From contig NC_088344.1 of NCBI RefSeq assembly GCF_036884655.1, positions 34,348,501-34,412,500 of the forward strand: a stretch of DNA of 64,000 nt, in the 5' to 3' direction. The stretch is from Musa acuminata AAA Group. Lineage: Eukaryota; Streptophyta; Magnoliopsida; Zingiberales; Musaceae. A model generated the notes under the pieces. It did no database searches. It was not told the origin of the DNA and saw nothing but the letters and a program-made list of their open reading frames with translations. The position numbers were made by a program, and so were the translations under genes. Below, one piece after another: positions 22,201-35,123 of the stretch. Every line of letters begins with the position of its first letter. Position 1 is the stretch's first letter.

Positions 22201-25066
22201 AACAATGGAGAAGAAAAATAAGGTAAAAATAACATTTATATTTATTTACAAAAGCGTATCTTGGAAATATTAAAATAGTATTGTAAATAGCAAGAGAAAA
22301 AAAAAGGGTTAGAAATCTCCTTATCTAGTCTTGCAGCTCATTTTAACATAAACCATATATTTTCCTCCCATTCAAAACCATATCAGAAAAAGAAAAGACC
22401 ATGCCACTTCAAACAACATGGTTTCTTCTCACATACCATAAAACATGTATTAGGTCAAGGAATTTCCAAACTGGTGAAGGACGTGAACAATCTAAATTAA
22501 TGAATTGATTTGTATACATCATTAAGATATCAAATAGTTTAGCTCGTAATTATCATTTCTTCACCCTGAAGCAGGTAATCAATTATGCAGTATCATTAGC
22601 TAGGGTGGACAAAGATCGTCCTCGTGGCCTTCTTTATCTAAAGGCTTGAGAGAAGGGAAGCACAACGACGCTGCCATCCATTGACTGGTGAATAGTTTGT
22701 CTCTTCTCCTTCCTCCAAACTCCACCAAGCTGCCTCATAAAAGCTTCCCAATCGCAAGTCTCCACCGAGCTTTTCGGTAATGTGATTCCTTTATCAGCAT
22801 GACCCCATCAAGGACGATTCCCTCGTTCACTTACGACGTCATGCAACCAAACCCTTGTCTACACGTAGGTCCCATGAGCATTAATTTGTCATGAAGCTTC
22901 TTCAATGGAGTGCTTCTTTAGGTAGCATATCGGTGATCAAAAGGAATTTTTATGCTGATCTGCACAAGCAGTCTAAGTACATCACAAGCTATGGAGATCG
23001 TCTACTTTTAGGTCATAGATAGCTTTGACAATATTGTCTGAAAACTGTGTTGAACGAATGCTGAAACAGATACTTCGTGATGCAAATTTAAGTATTTGAT
23101 CGAATCGAAGTCAGAAGGGTTGATGATTGTTTGGGGACGCCCATCTGAACTTTGATATTTAATTGCTGTACTTCTTCTTTCTTTTATGGATTCTTTAGTT
23201 TCAGGTAAACGCACTTCTCAGTTGGCATCAACATCTGCTGTGCAGTCTTCATCCTCAATGTATAATACAATCAAACTCAAGTTTTGAGTGTTTACTGATG
23301 CTCGTCTTTTAGCGCAAAGTGCATTCAGATGTGAGAATCTCTCTAGACAATTGCATATTATGACGCATATTTTCTGTACAGATTCAAAGAAAGCAAAGAA
23401 TCAATCTTCTTATAGTGAGAAATCTAAACTTTTTGTTCTCCATGCACTTTCATCACCCGTGGTCTCAAGTTATACAAGCAGAAATATTTGGACTGAAGCA
23501 GCATGCTTTATGAAGTATTGCACTCCCACAAGGTGACAAAGAGGGGCTGGAGATAAGTTGGCAATAAATCCCTAATCATGCACATGATTGCGCAGGAAGA
23601 AGACACTCACAAGTAGACATTCAGTTCTGTTTAATGGGTGATTAGCTAGCATCTACATGAATGGTGTTATTTGAAGGAAGGCTGGCTCGCTCCTTCCCCT
23701 TCCTATCCAGCTTCCATTTGCCACCTACAGGACAAGAAGAGCTGGTGTCACTGTCCAGGTGGGGGTTATATAGTCGTGCCAGGAGCAGCTGATGGAGGTG
23801 ATCAGTCCTGCGCACAATTTAGTAGGCGTACTGAGATTAATTAGTGGGATCTGTCCGCATGCCTGCGAACCAAACACATTCCATGAAGAGGAACACAGTA
23901 GGAAGTACGTGGTAAAAGTGGAAAGCTACTGAATCCTCCAAAGCTTACTGCTGCATGCAGCAGTTGTGCTTCTTCCAAAAATGTACCCTAATTTACCATA
24001 GCAATAATAAGCAGCAGTACCCTAATATTGTCCTCTTGTCGCTTAAGTATTCCGGAAGCTAAATAACACATGAAAGCTCATCGCTTGTGTTGAGCATGTC
24101 AGTGTGTGTGCCTGCTGCAGGCTGCTACGTTGAACACATGTTGAACTCTCGCAGATTTTGCAGACAGGAGAGTGCAGTAGCTCAGCATGTGGGAAGAGGT
24201 TTATTTGATGTCTATGGTGCATGTATACATTCTCACAGAAAACAAATAGCATCGGGCCTTGCGGCCTCATCTCTTTCCAAGTACCAGCTGGTAAGCTCTA
24301 CAGAAGGGACTGATGCTGTGACCAGATCGTGCCGTCCAAGTTATGGAGAAGCCAACGCAGGGTGGGGGAAGATGTTGGAGACGCCGCAGCGGAGAATATG
24401 GCCTTGGGCAGCTCTGACGACCATCTGCCGTATAGCCGCGATGCAGCAAAGCATAAAGTTTGATGTGAGAACATAGAGGAAGCAAACATACATATGAAGC
24501 TGCCCAAGTGCTGTCCTGTTGAGGCCAGAGAAAGTGTTGTCCGGAGAAGCCTGGGTTGCTCAACCCCCTGCACGCACACAAGCTTGCACTGTGGGGCATT
24601 CGGAGCTGCACGCTCGCCGAGACGTGGCAAAGGAATAGGCTGATGGTACGAGAGGAGCATGAGCTGTTATCGCCTCTTTAGAAGACACACGGTCATGGTT
24701 GCAGGCTGCGTCACGACCACCGTGTACTTGATCGGCCCCAGAGGGAACAGATAACGCCATTACTCCGCATGCAGGTTTGCCCTCAAGTGGTTAGGTTTGC
24801 TACTGCTCGCCATCAACACCTCTCCTCACCTGCCCCCGTCAGCTTGTAACACAGTTCTATCTATGATAGCTTCAAAGAGATGCATAATCTCAGCAAGTCC
24901 CAATCCTCCCATGTCTGTCAAATTGTACGTACCATCTGAAACCATCACCATCGATCGAGCGTAGAGCTTTCATTTCAAGCAAGGCAACAGGGCATCTTCC
25001 GGTCTCCCAAGCTGGACTGTGCGTCTGAAACCCAGGATTGACCGGGCCCGGCAAGCTTTCTGCACT

Positions 25067-25100
<34 letters not shown>

Positions 25101-26180
25101 ATGGTGGATGCTGATATGCCATCCACCTTGAAGGAGAAGGCGCCCTCAAAACTTTGTTCTCTGCGACTGCGAATCTACACGATTCGTGCACAGTACATCC
25201 TTCAGATCTGTTCCTATCCACTCTCGAAGCCTCAAGTGGGCGAACACCACTTCCCTGCGGCGCTGTTTGCTACAGCTTGCTTGTGTGATGACCTGCAACA
25301 GCTGCCATGATAGCAACCGCATGTGGTGTTACATAGTCATCAATCGGATGGCGTTTTATGGTGGTCAAAGAAGCCATGGCCATAAAGCTTCTGTGCAGTT
25401 CAGGATAACGACCATGACACAGACCACCCACATCACCTTCATCATCATCATCATCCTCCTCCTCTCTACTGCAGGCTCCACAGCCTACACTTTTGGCTTC
25501 CTTTCACCTTAGCTTACTGTTGCTCGCAACATGATCCAGCTGCAGTTACAGTCACAGTTTTGTCATATTGCCCTCATCTCTCCATGTCCCGACAGCGCCT
25601 CATATCATCCCTACAGCAAGATCTTAGTCTTTTAGTTCTCGGATTCTTCTTCCTTCCCAATAATGAGGGTTTTCCTTTGGAGGGAAGTCGCTTCAATTAT
25701 TGTGGAAATAATTGAGCATATATATATATATCGGATGATTTTACCAAGTGACTAAGATAGAAAGCCAAGTAATAGACTGCAAATAATTCAACCAGATAAG
25801 ATCTACACACAGACTACTGGTCTCTCGGCCCACGTAAATTTGTTTTGGGTTCGATTGTGGTTCGGATTAGCAAGCTCAAATGTCAACGCCGATTCACCTT
25901 GGTCTCACAGCAACATCGATGACGTGGACGACAAAATCCACAAGAGTTTTGACGTAATGTTAATTGGAGGAGCAATAATGAAGAAAATACATTGAAATTT
26001 ATGAGGGTAAATGGATTACTTCCAAATTTCATGCTCTGCAATAAGCAACAATTAGATTATCCATACTGATTATTTCTGTTGATTACACAAAATTTTGTGA
26101 CCATGCATTGCATTTTGAGATTGTACTTGAAATTATGCTATCTGAGACTATAAAATGCGCTCTGAATCTGAGATACGAAA
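22201..26180. other. Intergenic, no gene recognised
   Basis: Short ORFs on both strands (for example 24298-24660 minus and 24087-24476 plus overlap each other) have no recognisable motif. Contains a perfect 16-bp palindrome CTGCTGCATGCAGCAG at 23948-23963, a (CT)n run at about 25069-25097 and a (TA)n run near 25718-25733. Confidence 0.4.
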
Positions 26181-26277
26181 CAATTCTTTCATGGCAGGCA
26201 GCGTCTCATGAACCCCAGATGAGAGCATCGAAACCTACAGGAGGAAGTGATATCACACCAGACTTGAAATCTAAATT

Positions 26278-28140
26278 TCATGAAGTTGAGGAGGAAGAGG
26301 AGGAGGCAATGCAGGAGGAGGACACGGCTCCCCTCGTCGCCAGCAGCTGCGCGATGGCCTCGTAGCCCATGGACCTCGCCATGACCAGCGGCGTGGCTCC
26401 CCTGTTGGTCTTGGCGTTGACGTTGGCGCCCATGTCGATGAGCGTCTCCACGGTCTCCAGGCACCCGCCCTCCACCGCCAGGTGCAGCGGCGTGTGCCCC
26501 TCCACGTCTTGGCACTCCAAGTCCATGCCGAAGTCGGCCAGCAGTGCCACCGCGTCGCGGTGTCCCTTGATCGCCGCCGCGTGGAGCGCCGTCAGGCCGT
26601 ACTGGTCGCGACTGTGGACGCCGACGCGCTTCCTCAGCAGGCACTCCAGCCGCCGCAGGTCTCCTTTCCTCGATGCCGTCAACACCATCTCCCCGCGTTC
26701 CAGTAGCTCCACCACCTCCTGCTGCACTCACCAACCCACTGCTACATCAGTGTCCATCCCAAAAGTGCTTCATGAACAATCTTCACCGTGAAAGAGTAGA
26801 CCACAGATTGCAGTAACAGTAGTGAGGTTGTTTTGGTAAGCGAGAGAGTAGGACGCTGCAGGTGGGACATAGATGAGCTAGCTCGGTCACGGGTTCATGT
26901 CCCGAGCACTGCGTCTTTCCACGTCTCCGTTTTGCTTGCACGGTACGGTGGCAATGAAGGGTGTTTCACATGCATACAATAGATCGACATAGACATGGGC
27001 AGGCAGTCTTGAGATTAGCGAATGCATTCATGTTGTTGCAACTTGCAACTACGTGCGGCCAAAGAAGCATCAAAGGTGGTGACATGGGAAGGAGATGGGC
27101 ATGGTTGATAAACCACGCCTGTGATCTCTCTTCAAAGACCATAAATGAAGCTTATGATCAGTAATAATTGTTCTTTGTGTTGTGGAATGTTGGAAATATA
27201 TCTAATCAAGCAATGTACTGTCGGATAATTTGATGAAGCTGTGATGAGAGGGGATTAGGTGCGATCGACTTACATGTCCCTTGTCCCGAGCCACGTCGAG
27301 CGGTGTGCGGCCTCGGGCGGTGGCGATGCCGGCGTCGGCGCCCATCTCCAGAAGCGCTGCCACCGTGTCGGCGTCACCGTTCGACGCCGCGCGGTACAGC
27401 GCCGTACGCCCGTCGCGGCTCCGCGCGTCCTTCTCTGCCCCCCACTTCTCCACCAGCTCCCTCACGCACCTCAGATGCCCTTTCCCGGCCGCCACCATCA
27501 CCGGCGTCCGCCCCTCCGCGTCCCTCGCCTCCACCACCTCGGCGACTGCGGCCTCCTCCTCCTCTTCCTCTAGCATCCGCCTCAGCTCCTCCCACTCCCC
27601 GGCCGCCGCCGCCGCGTGGACACCCGTCCAGCCCTTAGGCGTGGCCGCAGCCGCCGGCGTCGCGGGCGCCTCGGGAGGCAGGAGAGGAAGTAGGTGTGGT
27701 TGGCGGCGCAGAAGGTGGCGGACGGCGGCTGCGTCACCGAGGGCGGCCGCGTGGCGGAGAAGGAATGGGCCCACGTAGGCGACCTTGAGCTTCACGTCGT
27801 GGGAGTGGGAGGGAGTGGCAGAATCGCCGCGGTCGGAAGAGAGAGATGCCTTGATGAGGAATCGATCGGAAGGGGAGCGGGGGAAGGCGGTCGGCGGGTG
27901 TGGCTGGGGGCGGAGGATGACGTGCAGGGCAGCGGAGGCGTGCGGCGCGAGTACGCCGGCGGGTGGGTTGACGTGGAACTTGGCAGGGGAGGATGTCTGC
28001 ACCTTGAAGGCGACGGCGGAGCTCGGGTGCAGGGAGCGGAGGTGTAGGGTGGACCGGCACTTGGTGCCGGGCTTGAACTCGATCACCACCTCCGACTCCG
28101 CCACCTCCAGCAGCTTCTCCACGGCCATCGCCGTCTCCAT
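26278..28140 (-). CDS. MSP-domain plus ankyrin-repeat protein (Vapyrin-like)
   Basis: Two exons: 28140-27274 and 26721-26278, giving 436 residues. The donor is CAT|GTAAGT at 27273 and the acceptor TGCAG|CAG at 26722; the 552-base intron joins two ankyrin stretches in phase 0. Residues about 5-115 form a major sperm protein (VAP-like) domain: VEKLLEVAESEVVIEFKPGT, HLRSLHPSSAVAFKVQTSSP, then VNPPAGVLAPHASAALHVIL. From about 118 to the end there are seven or eight ankyrin repeats, with clear GRTPVMVAAGKGH, GRTALYRAASNGD, GLTALHAAAIKGH and GHTPLHLAVEGG cores, and a Ser-rich tail. This layout is that of plant Vapyrin and its paralogues. Vapyrin proper is larger and needed for arbuscular mycorrhiza and infection threads; this shorter protein may be the paralogue with a general membrane-trafficking role. 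The first exon is strongly GC-rich. Confidence 0.9.
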
Positions 28141-28199
28141 TCATCCAAATCCAAGAAAGAGAGAGCTAGAGACAGGGAACCCAAGAGAGAGATGAGGCA

Positions 28200-31100
28200 G
28201 TGAGGGGCGATGAAAATGCCACAGGAGCTCAAAACAAGTGCCAGAAACTCGTTTTTGTCATGTAGAGACTGGTGGAGGAAGACGACAGCATCCGGCTCAT
28301 GCCATGGCGCAGGAGAGGCTAATTAGATCGGTGAGAGGAGGTGAGGAGATCGAATGGCAGGTAACAAAAGGGCCTCCGGCCTGAAGCGGAGATTTGGAAG
28401 ATCAACTCAGCTGTAAACTGACTATTTCAATGACTATGTTGTAGCACGAATCACGAAGGCTCTCCTCACATAATGCCCCAAATTTATCTTCGTTTCTGTT
28501 AACGTACAGTATCTATACACTGCTTGAGTATATATAACAATCTTCATGCACATAAAAAACCGTGAGTTTTTGACCCAATATTTTAACTCGATTGACATCA
28601 GCCACGTACGCCCACCTACCAAGCTAAAACGCGGGACCCACAATCGAAACCAGATGCTTTATTCCACTGTTGGCTCGTGAACCAAACAAACAGTGGATCC
28701 ACATTATTAATATTTTCTACCCATCTTTCCACCCACTCGTACGTACAAATTAATGTGATTATACTCCGAGGATTGGTTAATGGCACGTACGGATATATGA
28801 GAAATGTCGATCAAAGACGTCAAGCGGGACCGATTCATTTGAATCCAACTTAACCGATCGTCGATGTCGCCATTGACGCATCCCTCGCCAATCTCCCCTT
28901 CCTTGTCTGTCTTTGCCTTCCGCCATGGCTTCCGAGCAGATTCTCCTCCCTTCATCGAAGGTTCGGACCTGGTTTCATCACAGATCTTATTTTCTAGGGT
29001 TTCCATTCTTCTGCTGGGCTGAGATCATAAACCACATTCTTCCACTCTGTCGAGCGGGCATTGATGGGCTAAGCGGCCTCACATCATTGTTTGGTCCAAA
29101 TCAAGAGTTTTGGCCCCATCGATAGACACTGCAACGTTCCCACAAAACCTAGTTTAGATTCTTTCGAAGTTAGTGCTTCTATCTGATGTGATCGTCTTCG
29201 AGGAGGAGGAGGGCAACCTCTCACGCCATCGATGGCTTACTCCAAGTTGGCTTCGACGAGTTTGTGTCTACAATCAGTGTTCTTGTCGTCCATCGAGATC
29301 ATCTTATTTCATGTTTCAGCTATCACCGACAATTTTGCGTGAACATTATGTGATTGAGGGAAGTATGCCAATCTATCTGAGATGGGTCGGATGAGAACTG
29401 CCCATCTTACTGTGTGAAATTTAGCCTTGATGGATCATTTACGTTCCCAAGCAACAACGGAAGAGTTGGATATACGATGCATAAACGTAATGAAGGACCT
29501 ATTTGCAGGTGCTCTGTTTCTTGTTGACGGTCATTCTCTGTGTGTGCAAGTGTTAGCCAGAGAAAGAGGGGTGTTTGCCGCTGAACTGTAATCAGGTGAC
29601 GATTTAATGTGATTCACAAGTACTTACCAGCATGTACTCTACGGCTCAATTGATGATGGATGAACTTAATTTATGCTTAATTGTAGGTTCTCTTTACTTG
29701 TTTGGGCATTATCTCAGCCATCTCACCAATCTTGGAACTCTGTTTCAATCATTTTCAGAGAAAAAAATAAATTTGAGCTGTTCAGAGGAAAAAGAAGGTG
29801 GTTGCTCTCCAACTCACTATGATTGCCTAATATTCCAGGAAGCCCCTATTGTCATGTTACTGCACGGAACTTGGAAGGTACATGTCGCATTTCTCTTGTT
29901 TGCTTTTAGCTCAAGCCAAATGATTAGACTAGAAAAAAAGACGTTGTCACCATCTGCTGGGTTGCAACTTTGTCCAAAACAGCACATGTGTTTTTTTGCA
30001 GCTGGTCTCGTCCATGGAAGATACATTTGCAGCCAGCTTTCTGATGGACAGGACAGAATAGTTCAAGGTGAACAATTCAACAAGAGGAGGAACATAATTG
30101 AAAACAGCGTCATTTTTCTCATCTTCTTGCCAGCGATCACGGTTTGTTCTACGAGCCGTACGTGGAGGTATGCTAATCATTAAATTGGACAAAGACATTT
30201 CCATGTTTTATGATCTTGAAATAGAACCTAGTTGGCAAATGTTGATGAAGGATTTTAGGACAAACTTCGTCGTGTGCCAATAGTTTTTACCACTGATTAA
30301 ATTTTCAAGAAAGTTTGATAAAAAAAAACTTGTCCGATATGTACTTGACAGCTTTTCTTTCTCTACATTTTTCTTCCAATTAGATACTTGGTGGGATTTT
30401 GAGTCAACTTATTGTGCGTAAATCTTAGTGGCTAGGTAAAAACTTAATCAATTAATTCGTTGAGTAGTTAAACTCAATTCGGTTCGAGTGGGATAACTTC
30501 ATTGAGTACATGAATGATATCGTCACACATTTTCTTTTACTTAATTTTGGCCATATCTGTTCTTTATATCAGATTAATGTTTTTGTTGCAAGTTTGATTT
30601 CATAACCACCGTCTCTATTTTCATGACATAACTGGTGAACCACCTAGCTACCCTAACCTTTGACCATACTGTGGGTGACCAAAGGATGATTCCTTGATTA
30701 AACAGACAAAACAAGCTTTTATCCTTACTCTTTATTTTTGGGATGAAGCTAAACCTCAAGCTTCCAATGCTAGTTTACTTTATCAAAGAACAATATGAAT
30801 GTGTGCTGATACTAGTTGTTCTTCAGATCTTATTCAGTATGCATCTTTTACTAGAGTTGCCATTTCTTGTGCTAGTTCTAGATGTCATTTCATTTTTTCA
30901 ATTTCAGTGACACTAGTTTATTTGAGATGTAAATACTAATTGATGATAATATTTGGGATCCACATAATTAGTTCCATACTTTCGGGTAAAGTTAGGTTCT
31001 AAATTATCAAAAGTTTATGCTGGTTGATAATTTTCTGTGCCCTTTACGCATTAGTTCCTCAATTTCTATCCTCCTGAAATGAAGTCTTATTTCAGGAACA

Positions 31101-34100
31101 AGCCAGCAGTTCTACATGAACTAAACTCCTGAGGTTTGGACCTGAGGGTCAAACTCCTTTCATGAGTTAGGTTTAGTTGACTGGGATTAGAAGAATTAGC
31201 CCGATAAACACACATAAGAAAATATAATAAGAAAGAGTTTCATATAGATAGCAATAATTGGTGGTCTTTTGAGTTTCAAACCATGGTTCTAAGGTCATTT
31301 GGCAGTATAGAAAGCTATTTTGATCAACTTTGTTGATCGTAATATTGGACACTTGAATCGGGTGATTTGTGTTGTTTGTATGGAAACAAAGTTAGTGCTG
31401 TTCATTTCAACAACCGATAGTTGTTGTTATAGTGAAAAACAGAGTTTTAGATCTGTAATGACTCGATTGTTTTATATCCAGACAAGACATAAGGACATGC
31501 AATAAATGATGAGAACCTCCAAATTTTGCTCCTTCCCCCTCACATCATTTCGCAAACACCAAAGCAACGTAAATATGCATCATTCCCTCATAGGTCAAAA
31601 GAAAAAACTTCTCTTTTCTTTCTATTTTCAGGAAGGTCTGCCCCTTTTAAGAGATGCAAAATGCCATTGCATCAGGACTTCAACATGGGATTCCCTAAAG
31701 CACATGAAGGTCTTGACAGAAGCAGCTTAGGATTCGTGCAGAGGCACACATGGACACCCAGTCCAGTGAACCATGTCATGGTAGGCAGGGAAATGACTAT
31801 TACCTAACTGAGTACTCTGGTAACACTATGCCTTAAGAGAAAGGTCAGCAAGGGTATATAAAAGCTGCAGCACCCTCTCTTGACTGAAAATTTTATCTAA
31901 TAGTTACTTGTGGTCAGTGATATTTTATACAGTGTTTGTACCACACCAGCATGGATCATCATTAAATTATAGAAATGTAGCTCCTTGGAGATCTGTTGCA
32001 TAGTGACGTAAACACTAATCTAGAGCAGCATCATCATTAAATTATAGAAATGTAGCTCCTTGGAGATCTGTTGCGTAGTGACACGAACACTAATCTAGAG
32101 CAGCATGACGTGGATACATGGATGATGGGCATGCATAACTGCATGGATGATGAGGCATGGGGACAGACATCCTTCCATACTCAACAGGGTTCTTGCATTT
32201 CCCTAGCATGGTATGCATCATAAAAGAAAACTATTGATGGTTGACCTCTGCAGGTTGCTCATGCAAGTGAATCTTTCTGCACCAAATCAAGTATTAAAAA
32301 ATCTCACAGGACCAGTGCAATCAGAGGCTTGCAGGACACACTTGGAATATTTTCTTAGTCCCTATTGCTCTTGTTTTGGTATTCAGTACAAGTTCACTAG
32401 ATCATCATCCTGCAAATTCTCTGGGAAGGTATGATAAATATTTTCATTAGGTATGATAAATATCATTGCTCATAGGAAAGAAATTTCATCATCATCATCA
32501 TCATTCGGATATTGTCATCATATTAGTTTGTGTTAACCGACTACTTGCTAATGCATCATGAAAAAGAAGACACATTCATACCATATATGAGAATTATTAT
32601 GATAGAATATCTGGCATCCACCAAGTTCATGTTTGGAACCTAAGATTGTTTTACCATATTGTAATTTTTTTTCTGAGAACTGTCTCTAAGCAGTCATTCT
32701 TCTAGGGTTTGAATCACAGGAAGGGAATAACATGAGCGATCAAGCAGTGGAAGCTTGAGATGAACTACTACATGGGGACATCACGAGGTTTGTTTAGTTC
32801 CATTTGGCCTCAAATGTCTAGGCATTCTTGATGGGTGTGCTATAGCTGTCCATCACAAACTCAACGCATATGCTTGACTTCACGTTCTCCAGTCACTTAC
32901 AAGAAGTCGATGCTCCTTTTTCAGGCACAGCAAAGAACAAAGTTTCCACCTGAGGGATGAATGAAAAGAAATCTACTCTTCACACCACAGTAATGAGTGC
33001 TGAGGTTTCAGTGGTAGCAGTGGTTGCACAGCAATAAGTCTCGGAACGAGAAGCAGAGACATGCACTTGGCAAGTCTTGTGTGGTGGAGATAAGGGGAAG
33101 CACTCTGTCGTCGGCTTTTGCAGGTACAGATGCGGTCAAATTCAGTGAACGAACGCCGACAGTTTCGTCACAACCATTCGTCACCCAAACAATAGCAGGA
33201 AGCCGTATGGCCGTCAGATTCTTTCTTCCATGAGCGGTTGGCCGCTATCTTTGACAGTCTTCAACGCAGATGCCGATGGCTTCCTCTTATGAGACGCCCT
33301 CACTCATCTATACGTATGTCTATATATTATACGCCTAACATGACACGTGGATAATAGGTGCCACATCAATTCCGTGTCATTGACCACATCACCATTGAAT
33401 CTCCAAGAGGTGCGGTCCAGTTTTTATATATATTTTTGAACATAATCTGTTTTAAATTTTATTAATTTATTATTATTCATCGATGACTTTTTTTATTTCA
33501 GTTTCAACTTTAGCGTCGGAGAGACTCGGTCATGCATCCTACTCGACTCTAATCTTTGTACGAATCGATATCTTGGCGAATACTCAAGTGATCATCTCGG
33601 ATGCCTCAGATTTTATTCGTCGGTATTAGTTTTTACAAGATAGATGTGTAAACTAGATCTCCATCCGATTCGTCGGTATCAGTGATGTGCTCCTAGTAGT
33701 GTTTCCGATAGAAGAAGAGATTAAGACAAGACAAATAGGCATATCAGCATATAAAGTACGAAGTGATCATTGATCAAACACATGATGAAGAAATAACAAA
33801 TATGGTGTCCACCTTCTTGTCTGGTTATGTACCTATTATGTGTTGAATATGCGTACATATGGATAGCAAAGCTCTGACTGATTGAATTTTAAGAACGAGT
33901 TTGACTTTTGAATGAGCTAAACACAAAAAAAAGAAAAGAAAAGATGATTAATGTAACACTAAGGAGAATTTATTGGCTTTATATCTCGAGTCTGTGAAAT
34001 TGAGAACATGTTCGTGGTAAATCTAATTTCTCATGGAATTTGGATGATCAAATAGATTAGACATTAATGATGCATGCAACACTTTTCCTGGCCAAGCAAT

Positions 34101-34590
34101 GATTAATCTGATGAGCTTGTTTATTGATTGATGGTCTGCATAGGTTAGGTTAGGTTGCAAAGGGAACTACCACAGCTGAAAAGTCAAGCAAGTGGAAGCC
34201 CTGCTCTGCTGTATGGTCCATAATCCATCAGTTCCTGAAGAACATAATGTGACCTAAGCTTCCGGAGACACCTCGTGTTGAATCACGGGCATTCGATGAG
34301 GTCCACCAACTCAAGCGAGTGGCTTTGGATCCTCCAAACAAGGGCTTTAGTTGCCTGTACTTAATCTTCATACATGTGTACCCACGTAGAGCGAATATAC
34401 CCACGTAGAGAGAGAAAGCATCGAGTTGTAAGCAGATATATAGGCTTATGTTGCTACGAGGACGCTAAAGTTCCAATGCTTTCATGCAAACATGTGCGAG
34501 CGTGTGTGTGTGTGAGAGAGAGAGAGGGAAGCCAAGTTAAATACAATTCCGTGATTCCCGACGAGAGGTGGAAGTGTGTGTGTGAGTCAG
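28200..34590. other. Intergenic, 6.4 kb, no gene recognised
   Basis: A short frame beginning MASEQILLPSSK at 28925 precedes a GT and could be a first exon, but I could not link it to further exons. The open stretch at 29632-30183 (plus) has no family features. Contains a 75-bp tandem duplication (listed separately) and TA-rich stretches near 33310 and 33425. An lncRNA or a broken gene is possible. Confidence 0.35.
31956..32105. repeat. 75-bp tandem duplication
   Basis: TCATCATTAA begins at 31956 and at 32031. The two 75-base units differ at only a few positions (for example TTGCATAGTGACG against TTGCGTAGTGACA). This is a recent local duplication in non-coding DNA. Confidence 0.93.
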
Positions 34591-34596
34591 AGAGAC

Positions 34597-34597
<1 letters not shown>

Positions 34598-34650
<53 letters not shown>
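34598..34650. repeat. (GA)n microsatellite
   Basis: About 50 bases of GA dinucleotides, upstream of the GARP gene. A smaller GA run follows at about 34880-34898. Confidence 0.95.
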
Positions 34651-34652
<2 letters not shown>

Positions 34653-35123
34653 TCTTAAGGTTGGGGTCGGCATCACCGACAGCTCACATCGAAAGAGAGT
34701 CAGTAACGTGATCTTACATCCCACCGCTTGCTTGCTTGTTTCCCACTCCATATGATCATAGAAACACCACCGCTCACATGCATGGCCATCACCAACATAC
34801 ACCTGACATTTGGATAATCTATGGCGACATATTATCCATGCATGACATACTTGACCTTCGTCCTGTACACAAACAATAGAGAGAGAGAGAGAGAGAGTGA
34901 GTTGTCTGCTTGTGTTAGGGTTAGGTTTTTTGCAGCTTCTAATCTGTTTCTTTCCCACCACCTGTCCCAGAGAGGATGGAATTATAGCAGGTTGATTCCC
35001 TCAGTTCATTTAATTCCGAGTCTGAGCCAGAGGCAAAAGCGAAGTCCATCAAAGAAGCCTGGAATTCCTTGTTGTGATCCCTTGAAGGAGGAGGAGGAGG
35101 AGGAGGAGGTGGCGGCGGCGGTG

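Noticed and set aside
27259..28195. Several long frames on both strands over 27.2-28.2 kb
   Set aside because: Shadows of the GC-rich first exon of the MSP-ankyrin gene.
28925..28960. Possible first exon MASEQILLPSSK before a GT
   Set aside because: No further exons could be linked with confidence and I know no family with this start. It is mentioned only in the intergenic entry.
34374..34658. Plus-strand frame ending in an Arg-Glu tract
   Set aside because: The tail is a translated (GA)n microsatellite and the remainder has no features.
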